From: Echinococcus granulosus | Lineage: Eukaryota > Platyhelminthes > Cestoda > Cyclophyllidea > Taeniidae | Assembly (NCBI RefSeq): GCF_000524195.1 | Contig: NW_020170421.1 | Span: 258,500-322,499, forward strand | DNA: 64,000 bases | Direction: 5' to 3' | Shown here: in pieces, positions 45,401-54,833 of the stretch | Layout of the letters: the number at the start of each line of letters is the position of its first letter | How positions within the stretch are numbered: the stretch's first letter is position 1 | The notes under the pieces: generated by a model | What the model was told of the DNA's origin: nothing | Database searches by the model: none | What the model saw: the letters and a program-made list of their open reading frames with translations, nothing else | Position numbers and translations under genes: made by a program

Positions 45401-46609
45401 ATCTTGCCGGTGCTCTGCAGGCCCGCCTCGACAACACTGCCGGCCAGTCGGTCAGCGTTGCTTCCGACCTCACCGCCAAATTGACTGAGTGCGAGCGCAA
45501 GCTGCGCGATGCTCTTGACGAGGTAAGTGCCTCCTCCCTTAGATCTCTTACTAAAAACGTGAATTTTTGATGGATTAAGAAAGTATTGGTGTTATTAGAT
45601 GACCAAGAGGCAAAATGTCGGATCGAGGGTAAATTTGTTTACACACTTCAACCTAAGCAGCCTCTATAAGCTAACGAATCACCTGATAGCGCGCTGCAAA
45701 GCTGAATTTTGTACATGCAGTGGTGTGGATACGACTTTTTGTGATTAAGCCTTTGATAACGTTTAAATTATCAGCGATTGTTACAAAGATTTTGATTTCG
45801 ATGCCCGTAACTTCCCCCAATGTGTGAACTGGGTCGTAACGTTCATTTGGTATCATGTCTAGTTGGTGAAAGCCATGCGGTAAACCATTCTGATTACATG
45901 TAACGTGTCAATTTAATTACTTCATTTTTCTGTTTTCCTGTAGTAGCATCGTTTTTTTGTTTCTTTCACTACACAAAATGGATAAGTATGGTGTCTCTTT
46001 GTGTTTTTTCACAATATCTTCATTTTTATGCTACAGACGGCACATCAGCAGGAGATTATACAGCAACTGGAATTGCTTCTTGCAGTCGCTCGAGAAAACC
46101 AAGTTCGTTTGCAAGTTTCACTCGATGTATGTTACCCTCTCCCTCTCGATGACCTTCGAAGTTATGCTCTAAATCAACATTATTCAACTTATTAATGCAA
46201 TGCCCAATCAATACAAGTAAGGCATTGGGCACTCCTCACAATCTACCGACCTTCCTATCTTTAGAGGAAGACGGAGGAATGCGAACGATTGCGCAAGGAC
46301 ACCCACTCCGCCCATCAGGCCTCTGGCGTGGCCAGTACAGAAGCTCTGGCGCTTCACAAGCAATTCACCACCCACCTTAAGTACGCCAGCAGTACTGGAG
46401 CTACCACCTCCACTTCCGCCACCCAGACCGCTGTTCCATTAGTGCGTAGGGAAGACCACCCCCTCCTTTTCTACCAGCCCCTCCATCCAACGCCTTCCAC
46501 TAGTTCCACGGTTTCTCTATCGGAGTCAAATTGTGTGGTCACGGCGGTCAGCTCTGCGACTACCACACCGAGGGGATCTCCCACCTATCGCCTTGCCTCC
46601 TCTGGGTAG
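36420..46609 (+). CDS. CEP135: Centrosomal protein of 135 kDa (centriole cartwheel/coiled-coil protein)
   Basis: Links the SAS-6 cartwheel to centriolar microtubules and is needed for centriole and axoneme assembly (family knowledge). The N-terminus (FRSVRKKLDVLGYREPL, LVERLLDDLILATHGL) matches the CEP135 microtubule-binding start. Later segments follow CEP135 order: EVRNEEIDRLRRVIE, LLKATESERDYYIRR and EIETIKQERDMLRM. Exons: 36420-36714, 36745-36894, 37340-37566 (or to 37589), 37891-38007, 38174-38449, 38925-39015, 39080-39288, 39555-39770, 40901-41038, 41231-41326, 41393-41455, 41525-41854, 42675-42887, 43218-43373, 43650-43817, 44283-44461, 44712-44895, 45301-45522, 46037-46126, 46265-46609. 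The sum is about 1,254 aa (human 1,140), nearly all heptad-like coiled coil with a Ser/Thr-rich tail. Most introns are phase 0. The exon 3 donor is uncertain. An ATG farther upstream in the same frame (36342) is possible, but an acceptor-like site just before 36420 favours the shorter form. Confidence 0.9.
43985..44045 (+). repeat. Short imperfect tandem repeat
   Basis: About four imperfect units of ttggttagttac are arrayed head to tail in the CEP135 intron between 43817 and 44283. Confidence 0.6.
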
Positions 46610-49423
46610 ATTATTTATCCTCTTTGGAAAGAGCGAGGAATTGAATTTTGCTTATTTATGTTTCATAATTATTTGATATTGCAAGTTAATATTGCCATTT
46701 ATTCAGTTCCTCCAGTGGAGCGAGTTGTCGTAACGAGGTTTATAGTAATCATAGGTTGAGGCAAAATTAATAGAGGTATCAAAAATGCCCCTATGGAAGT
46801 TAGTATTTAGCTAGCACAACAGAAAATCTTATTCCTTAGCTTTGGTATTTTTCCATTATCCCGTCTCTCCACTGCGATATTACTATTTAAGCTCATTACG
46901 TCAACTGTTCCCCTGTTTATTTCACTTCACATTGAAATGATTAAGATGACTGTATTTTACATTTCCGTTTGCTCGTGGTTGCCAAGCGATCTCACTGTTG
47001 ACTACCATTATTTCCTCACATTTTTATGATAGACTTTTATTAATCAAATCGTACCTACTCTGAACCAAAAGCCACGAATGCACCTGTTTGGCCCTTGAGT
47101 CTTCCTTGAGGCAGAATTTGTGTTTTAACTGGAACATTTATTAGTCCCCCACTCATTATTGCATTTATTTCTATAATCATAGCACTGTAACGAATGACGC
47201 TTAGCAGTCTAGGCTGCCGATTTTTACCCTTGAATTGGAGGCTGGATGAGAGAACAGGCAATTTTGGGTGAAAGTAGATAACTCAACACGCTATTATCCG
47301 CTATTTCCTGCCTTGTAACAAGAAATCTATGCCAAACCAAATTGTAATGTCCCGTTTTTACGAAGCTTAACACTATATTATAAATCTACCTTAATGTAGA
47401 GTAGGATTGTAAGGTAAATTTGTCTTTACAGTCTTAAGTTGAAAATAAGCCAAGTTTGCTTCAAGAAGTCCCACCTTTATGCCCTGTCAATGACTGGATC
47501 ACTTATTCCCCCTTGAATATCATCGTAAATTCCGTTGTGAAGTGGCTGACTACAAGGTAGGTTTCCACCGACATAGAACTCCATTTCGCCATTGTGGTGG
47601 TCAAATTGCGAGACTGAAGGTGTTTGCTTAATGCTTGGCGTAGTCAAAACAAGTGTTATTTGATTGCAGTCATGAAAGAGGTTATGAAAGCTTGTGTTTG
47701 ATGTGATTTAGTCTAGGTTAATTGCGCTTTGACCCGGAGTTATCGATATATGAAGGCACACAGGCAGTGGTACTCCAGATGGCTTCCGATTTTTCAAAAC
47801 GCTACTCCCTCTTCCTGTCGTCCAGCGATGCAATGATCCATGGGTCGCAAGTGGCGGTTAGAAATGAATCCACTCCTTCCGTCATTGAGGCTGACTTGCC
47901 CTCAGTTACCTCCCCTTCCTCCTCTCTGCATTTTCGTGATGGCCTCTTCGAGGGCACCACAACCTATGTACCGCGTAAAATGAACCGATGCAAACATGGC
48001 TGCTTCCATTCCTCCAACTGCTTTGACGGACGTCCTGTCGAAGGTGGTGATGAGGATGATTCTGGAGAAGTGTCATTCTTGAAGGGATCTCTTGATGAAG
48101 AGGTGCATTAAAAGTGTTCGGTTCCTCCAAATGTCTGTCTCACGTCTAAGTCTAATCGTTGAGGTTCCATTTCTGAGGTGGTGTTACACCCGGTTTGTTG
48201 GTTGCTTCGCTATGATTTCCTGTCGTTCTTTTGCTCTACCCCTCAAGAAGCTTGAAACAATTTATCCGCTTGTGCTTTTTATGAAGAAAAAACCGTCATT
48301 GGTTTGGAATTCAATATGCTAATTGTATGCTCCGCTTTATTCTCAGGGCTAATAAACCGTCAGTCAGGTTCTACGAACCGTTGAATGTCTCCGAGAGCTG
48401 TTCAACCAACCCATCTTCAGCATAGCAGTTGCTCTCTAATTCATGTTGTCTCCTACCTCTTATATTATTTTTTACTGTACATAAGGCACCTCATTCAAAT
48501 TTTGTTAGTTTCCACCCTTAGCATTGCCTTTTTGCTAGAGATCTCTTACGTTTCTCGGGGAAAGTGTACCTTCCCCAACAATTGCACTGCGATAATTCTG
48601 TGGGAACATATTGTTCAATTAATCTCTTGTCTTGCCGTATTCAAAGTCAAAGGAGCCATTTTTCACATGCGGTCTTCTGCATTACGAAATCCAGGGTTGT
48701 TGGGCAAAGTTAGCGAATGAACGCCTTAGTCGTGCAATAATGGCCGTCAGTCGGAGTCCCATGACTTCTGCGTTAGCATCCGGATTTTTTCGTCTTAGAA
48801 GATTTAGGTGAATTTATTGGGACAAAATGGGTCAGCAATCTTGGTGGGATTTGTGTACAAACCCTTGTAATAAGTGATCTCCAAAGGATTGGTTACGCCA
48901 TTACTATGGCTGGTGTTTGCGGAGCTGTTTGTACGGGCGCGGCGGGAGTGCCCTTTTTTGCGAAATCACCATATTAGGTATTTACACTAGGGGGTGGGAA
49001 TATGGTGGGCTGAGTGGCGTTGCGACCCTGCGTATAGCCCTTTTTGGTTCGATTAACAGCATAGTTCTTCTAGAATGTGATTGAGTCGCTTATTCATGCG
49101 TAAGTTCTTCGAAATTACAGAAGTATAGCTTTAGTTCTGCAGCATATATCTAACAAACTAGGCGAATCCTTAGTTTGGCGGAACTTGGGCATTTTTAACA
49201 GATTTGGTTTGTTGGTCCTTCGCAATGGATGTTCGCACTAGTTCAGTCGTTTTAAATTGAACAAAACCTGTCCTAATTTAAAAAAGTTGTTTTAAAAGAT
49301 ACGTTTTCCCATTAACTTATTTTTGAGGTTCAAAAGTGGTATAATTTTCAGCTTGTTTAAATGGGTAGATTAACAATATAGCTTCCGTTACTCTACCTTT
49401 GCCTTTTTGGCGTTAGCTGTGGG
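46610..49423. other. CEP135-hnRNP intergenic region
   Basis: Mostly AT-rich DNA without recognised genes, apart from the orphan ORF at 47779-48111. Composition is T-rich on the plus strand, as in the flanking plus-strand genes. The last part is the hnRNP promoter/5'-UTR region, with a pyrimidine-rich acceptor-like site ending at about 49414. Confidence 0.45.
47779..48111 (+). CDS. Unrecognised open reading frame, possible small gene or exon
   Basis: An ATG-initiated frame of about 110 residues lies in the 2.8 kb gap between CEP135 and the hnRNP gene. The same frame is open upstream to 47722, just after a stop codon. The predicted protein starts MASDFSKRYSLFLSSSD, has Ser/Pro stretches, a short Cys/His cluster (CKHGCFHSSNC) and an acidic tail (GGDEDDSGE), then stops. 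I do not recognise a family. In its favour are codon-like composition, its length relative to neighbouring non-coding DNA, and the strand shared with its neighbours. Against it are the lack of a visible intron or partner exon and the chance of a spurious ORF. A GTGCAT donor-like site just before the stop would allow it to be part of a spliced gene. Confidence 0.3.
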   Translation: MASDFSKRYSLFLSSSDAMIHGSQVAVRNESTPSVIEADLPSVTSPSSSLHFRDGLFEGTTTYVPRKMNRCKHGCFHSSNCFDGRPVEGGDEDDSGEVSFLKGSLDEEVH

Positions 49424-50338
49424 ATGTATAATCGGTACTCAGAGAACAATGACAGCCGGACAGAACAGTATAGGAAGCTTTTTATTGGCGGTCTTACGCA
49501 CAATACGACAGAAGATCACCTAAAGGAATATTATTCTGCGTGGGGTGAAATCGTCGATGTAGTTGTCATGAAGGACTCCCAATCCGGTCGGTCCCGTGGT
49601 TTCGGTTTTGTAACTTATAAGGAGCCTGAAATGGTTGATACTGCTCAGGCCAATCGTCCACACGAAATCGATGGTAAGATAGTCGAAGCTAAAAGGGCAA
49701 TGCCCAGGGAAGACTCCTCCTGTGCCGAGGCGCATATGACAGTCAAGAAGCTCTACGTTGGTGGACTAAAGAGGGATGTTACAACAGAGGATTTGCGTGA
49801 GTACTTTTCTAAGTACGGGAAGATCATTGACTGTGAAGTTGTCACATCAAAGGATACGAATATCTCTCGGGGTTTCGGCTTCGTTACCTTTGACGACTAT
49901 GATCCTGTCGACAAGGCTATTCTCTATAAGCCACATACTATTAAGTCCAGTCAATCTGACGTTAAAAAAGCTCTCAGCCGGGAAGAGATGAACACCATAA
50001 GGAGAAAGACAGACTATAGGCAGGATTACGGCTACGGCGGTGGATATCGCAATGGGGGCTACGGTCCCCCTGGCGGTTATAGTGGATATCTGCATCACGG
50101 TTACGCTGGTCCTCCTCCAGGCCCGATGGGTAAGATCAGTATTTTTGAGTGACTTTCCTTAGGTGGTTATCACGATAATTGGGATCCCTATCCACCGAGT
50201 GGGTGTTGGAATAATGGTATGGGAGATGGATTTGGCCACTATGGCGGCCAGAGTTACGGTGGTGGACCGATGAGGAGCCCACCAGGTGGCGGTTACCAGC
50301 GTAACCAACCTTATGGAGGTAACTACAGTCGTCGTTAG
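49424..50338 (+). CDS. Heterogeneous nuclear ribonucleoprotein A/B-type (two RRMs, Gly/Tyr-rich tail)
   Basis: Nuclear RNA-binding protein of the hnRNP A1/A2B1/squid class, acting in pre-mRNA splicing, export and mRNA localisation (family knowledge). Two exons, 49424-50129 and 50163-50338, give 293 aa. RRM1 (about residues 18-92) shows RNP2 KLFIGGL and RNP1 RGFGFVTY. RRM2 (about 108-185) shows KLYVGGL and RGFGFVTF. The C-terminal tail is rich in Gly, Tyr, Asn and Pro, with repeated GGY-like units, and ends GGNYSRR. The single intron in the window is 33 nt (50130-50162) and interrupts the tail; unspliced reading stops within eight codons. The start is preceded by a pyrimidine-rich acceptor-like site ending at about 49414, compatible with a 5'-UTR intron or trans-splicing. 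The subfamily (A1, A2B1, squid, DAZAP1-like) cannot be fixed by eye. Confidence 0.92.
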
Positions 50339-50690
50339 TGAGGGGTAGGTCCATTAGACTAGCGGCAGCTAAGCGTAGCGGAGGGTGAGGCGTGGTTAAT
50401 TCTCTTTTCAATTTTGTAGGGCTTTGATGTTGCAGGCTTAAGTGTAGCACAGGCATTTTGCAGCAGTATGAGCCTGAATCGTCGTGAATACATAGCCACC
50501 TACACAGATCCTTTGTACAGCTTCAGGACTCACCTTCCGTTTATTCAACCCGTCCTGTCACTTGTCTTACTTTAAACTGGTATCGTCCGCTCTACCTTAA
50601 GGTCTGTGTTTGCCGCCTAAGTTTTTAGCCCACACTTTTATCAACTATGTGACTGCATGTTTGGTTGTTTATCGATTGTCCTTGACGTAA

Positions 50691-50696
50691 AATAAA
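50691..50696 (+). promoter_or_regulatory. Candidate polyadenylation signal of the hnRNP gene
   Basis: A canonical AATAAA lies about 350 nt after the hnRNP stop codon. It is the only one I noticed between that stop and the convergent DARS2 stop at 50921. Confidence 0.5.
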
Positions 50697-50920
50697 CGGC
50701 TGCTAACTCGGTAATTGGCTGGTGGTCTGAAGTTAGGCTGTAGTGAGGTTTAGTAGTGATCATATCCACTCAATTTTAAGACGTTTTTGTCATTTTAACC
50801 TTTGTTTATCATATTAAATTGCAACAACCCAATGGTGGTCTTTCTTGTGTTTTCACGGGTCCAAAAATCGGGTGCGGCATACGTGGGTTGAATCGTGGGG
50901 CCTCTGTTATTGAGTCGGGG

Positions 50921-53900
50921 TCATTCTTTGTCCCAGAGAACCCTTATGAAGTACCGGTCTAGTTCGGTGTTTGGTACGGTATCCGGCGAGTTGGAAAGTA
51001 GATCTCGGCCTCCGGCCGTCTTCGGGAAGGCGATGACATCCCGAACGGTCTGCGCATTTGTAAAGATGGCTATTAGGCGGTCCAGGCCTGCAATGGGAAC
51101 GGAGTCAGTTCTTTCATGGCGTCCACCATATGGCTAGGGGGTGTGGAGTAGTACAACTTTCATACGGGTTGGCGGTGCGCTTGCACCTTGCTGGGGCCCA
51201 CTGCTGTCATTTTGCGGTATGCTACACTAAGGGCGATGTTTTAATTTGTGGGCATCATGAGCTTGTCGCGAATGTCTCCGGATTTCACCGTTTCACTGAG
51301 GCCGAGGGCGCAACCGCAAGTTTGACGAACAGGTAGGAAGGGGAAAACTTGCCTAGAGCGATCCCGCCATGCGGTGGCGCTCCAAAGGAGAGGGCCTCGA
51401 GAAGGTGCCTGAGTGGGGTTACATCTTCGTGGAGAATGTGCTCCAGTACGTAGCGTTGCATATCGGACCGGTGGATCCGAAGGGATCCACCACCCACCTC
51501 CTGGCCATTGCACACGAGATCGTAATGCTGCCCACGCACCTACGGATTGGGTCAGCGAGTAGGGGTTAGAAGGGCACAATATAGCTGCAGATGGGAATAC
51601 TACTCATTTGGCACCGGTTCCGATGCTAGTGCTCACCATCGCCGGTTCCGTGTAAAGCAAATCCACCTCCGATTCAACAGGAGCCGTGAATGGATGATGT
51701 TTAGATACGAAATCGCCTGAAATTGTGGACAACTTACTGGAATAATTTGCAGATCTTACTTCATTTAAGTTAGTAAGCCATAAAATCAGTCTTTTTGCGT
51801 CAAATTCAATCGCAAAGATGAGTGATTTAGAATGAAGCGTTGGTAGTTATGCAGCTATAACCTTAATAATGAAATCTTAAGAAGTGATTGGCTGCGGAAG
51901 AGGATAAATGTAGCGACTTTAAATGTTGATGAGGTGCTTGTGGTCGAATGATTTCACGGTGAATGCCTACCGATCTCGTTCTTCGAGAACAGTGGAAAGT
52001 TCTCCACCCAGTGAAAGAAGAATCCGGGCTTGTAGATTTGAACACCTGGATGCTCATGATGCGTCAAAAGGAAGAGGCGTACCCTTAGAGTCCAATTCCT
52101 TGGCAGTTAGAACTCGTGCCGTTCCCAGAGCCTTTCGCTGTCAAAACACAGAGGAGAAATTGAGAATTAGCTTTTATTAGCAAGTAAAAATAGCATTCCT
52201 GTGCGACTTACCCAGGGATGATCGGTGCCATTGGCCAGAATGGCAACTTCGCCGGGTTTGAGGTGAGAAAGACCTGCAGCCTTAACCTCGTCAATGGACT
52301 TTACTTTATCATATGGAAGGACTGAAAGGCTCTAGGCATTAATAAAAGACAAGAGTTTTGCAGAATATCAGTAGATGAGTCCTCAAGCAATTGCGAATTA
52401 AACGGAATCAAATTTCTAAAAAATATTGAAAATGATGAGTTCTGAACTAGTAGTTAACCGAAATAGACCGTATCAATCCATGAAAACTGATTTAAATAGA
52501 TAGGCGTTAGTATTTGGGAAATGAAGCATCATTTTAGCAAGTATAGATATGGTACGCACTAAGGCATCTTTCTCGACTACCAGGGACAGCATCTTCGAGA
52601 AGAAAGGCTTTGACAGCACCTTAGCCTGTAATAGCAAAACGTCAGCTCACTTCTCACATCCCAGATTTGTGTAGAGCGAAACAGTTTTTAGCTTACGTAG
52701 CCAGCTGGGATAACAAAAAATGCGAATTGCTCACTTTCACCGCAGCCAGAACTTTCTAACTCCATGTCGAAACGTACATCGGGTTTATCGCTTCCATACC
52801 TTTTCATAGCTTCATCATACGACATACGCGAAAAAGGAGTTCTCAGATCTTCGGTTATCTCATTGTACTTACAGACTTCAGGCCAGGCATAAGCCAAGGT
52901 AGATTCTACAATATCATAAATATCCTCCCTACTGATGAAAGATGCTTCAATGTCAAGCTAAGAGGTGAGAGCGTAAATTCGTCGTTCCTACTTGTGTAAA
53001 TTCTGGTTGTCTATCCGGTCGTGCAAGCTCATCGCGAAAACAACGCGCAATTTGCATGTAGCGATCAAGCCCAGCAACCATCAAAAGTTGTTTGAATTGC
53101 TGTGGGCTCTGTGGAAGGGCATAAAACTGCCCTCGGAACTGTGATGGAACGATGAATTCTTGGGCACCCTAGATAGAGGCGACATTAAAATGCAAATAAA
53201 CCACATGCCCCGGGTGTGCGTTTAAATAAGTAAGGGGTTTCAACATCAATAAAACCTAAATGTGTAAGGAACGGTTTGGAGCACACCTCTATCCTCGCAG
53301 AGGTAGTCGCGAATCTTGCGTAGGAATTCTGATCGAAATCGGAGGCGTTTTTGAAACTCAGGCTGCCTCAGTTGAAGGTAACGATATTTTAAACCTAGCT
53401 GCTCATCAACCTAAAGGGCATAGAAAAGTCATACATAACATACTCCTGTTCTTTCCTTCATTTTAAAAGGAATGCACTCGGAGGCACTATTCAGTGTCTC
53501 AACTTTAGTCGCCCTGATCTCAATCTCTCCTGTTTGCATGGACTGAATATGTAACTAAAAATGCAAAATGCTACCTTATTTATGTCTTTTGGTGGTCTGG
53601 ACTGAACGACCCCATGTACCCTGATAACAGAATCACTAGGTGGTAATCCAAGTCGGAACTAAAGTATCAGTTAATACCGCCAAACAAAACAAACCATAGG
53701 CTCAAGAACCACCTGTGTGATTCCATAGGCATCTCTGATTAATAGAAATGACGAAGACATACGCGTATTGTACAACCAACCGCAAAGAGTGACCGCTTTC
53801 CCGACATCGGATTCCCTTAATTCCCCACACGTATGAGTTCTCAACGACGCATTATTTGAAGCAGAACAAAAGGTGAACTTTTTGATGGAATTTATTCTAG

Positions 53901-53994
53901 TGAAAAAGGCAAGGACACACCGAATACGTTCCGCGGTATAAGACGCACTAGTAAGCATGCCCAATTCCGACGGTGAAAACAACAGAAACTTCAA
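50921..53994 (-). CDS. DARS2: Mitochondrial aspartyl-tRNA synthetase
   Basis: Class II aminoacyl-tRNA synthetase charging mitochondrial tRNA-Asp. Fourteen exons: 53994-53695, 53658-53575, 53542-53444, 53410-53287, 53255-53209, 53168-52992, 52957-52697, 52625-52560, 52331-52212, 52137-52083, 52045-51971, 51716-51637, 51539-51353, 51087-50921. Phases agree, giving 613 aa (human 645). The N-terminus is hydrophobic/basic, as for a mitochondrial presequence. Next come the OB-fold anticodon-binding domain ([20 protein letters not shown]), motif 1 ([14 protein letters not shown] region), motif 2 ([17 protein letters not shown]), [16 protein letters not shown], and motif 3 (GGIALG/LDR). It resembles bacterial-type AspRS rather than the cytosolic form. 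Introns 5 (53208-53169) and 13 (51352-51088) appear to begin with GC instead of GT; no GT choice keeps the frame. Most introns are 31-40 nt. Divergent from the CTTNBP2-like gene. Confidence 0.94.
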
Positions 53995-54833
53995 GGCAAT
54001 GAAGTGACCTTAAACTGCTCTCAATATTTATACTACTATTCTTGGCGTGACACATAACAATATAAATTTATGATTAGCGCACATAAATTTAAATTTCAAA
54101 AGCATCAGACGAAACTTAAAAGCTATCGCTAGTTCAGCAATAGTTAGCAAACTATGCACTTTTAGGAGGGAAGTTTTTTGGTAAATATAAATCCGGCGAC
54201 AAAACAAACGTCATCCTATGGCGCTTCAATACTTTTTTAAATTAAAAAGGACATGGTGTTTAAACAAAGGCCATTACTCTTAGGCGTCAGAGAGCCTCAA
54301 ATGCTCCAGCCGCCAAAACTAAGAGGTAAGCAAGTTATTGATGTGCTAAAAAAATTGAGAGTAGGAATTTGACCATAATCTCGGGGTTGGGCTTGCAGAC
54401 CTTATATGCCCACTGATTGCAAAAAATGCAGACGCATTTTCTCAAAACTTAAAATATTGGCAACCACATGATGGTGTTATTCCTTTTAATGTTTCGTCCA
54501 AAAACATTTTTAGACCAAAAATTGCTCAAACTTTTACCAAATGTAAGTCACCTTTTTTTACTTTGAACATTTCGCTAATTCACTGCATTTATCCGCAAGT
54601 TTATCGTATATATAATCTGGACATTGTTTTACACTTTTCATGTACTTTTATTCGTTTTTTTACGCGTTGTACTTCTCGAAGGCCATGTTGTTTTATTGGT
54701 CTATTTGAATTGATGATGGATTCTCGCAATTCTGCGAATTATGCCCTGTGTTGCTTACTCCGGCGCTGGTCGGCTTGTTATTCGTGACATAATTTTGCAT
54801 TCATAACTTACCCTTTTTAACACTCCATAGAAT
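53995..54833. promoter_or_regulatory. Divergent intergenic region between DARS2 and the CTTNBP2-like gene
   Basis: About 840 bp lies between the two start codons, short enough for a shared bidirectional promoter. It contains the start of a T-rich stretch on the plus strand and an acceptor-like site (cactccatag) three bases before the plus-strand ATG. No TATA box or ORF of note was seen. Confidence 0.45.
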
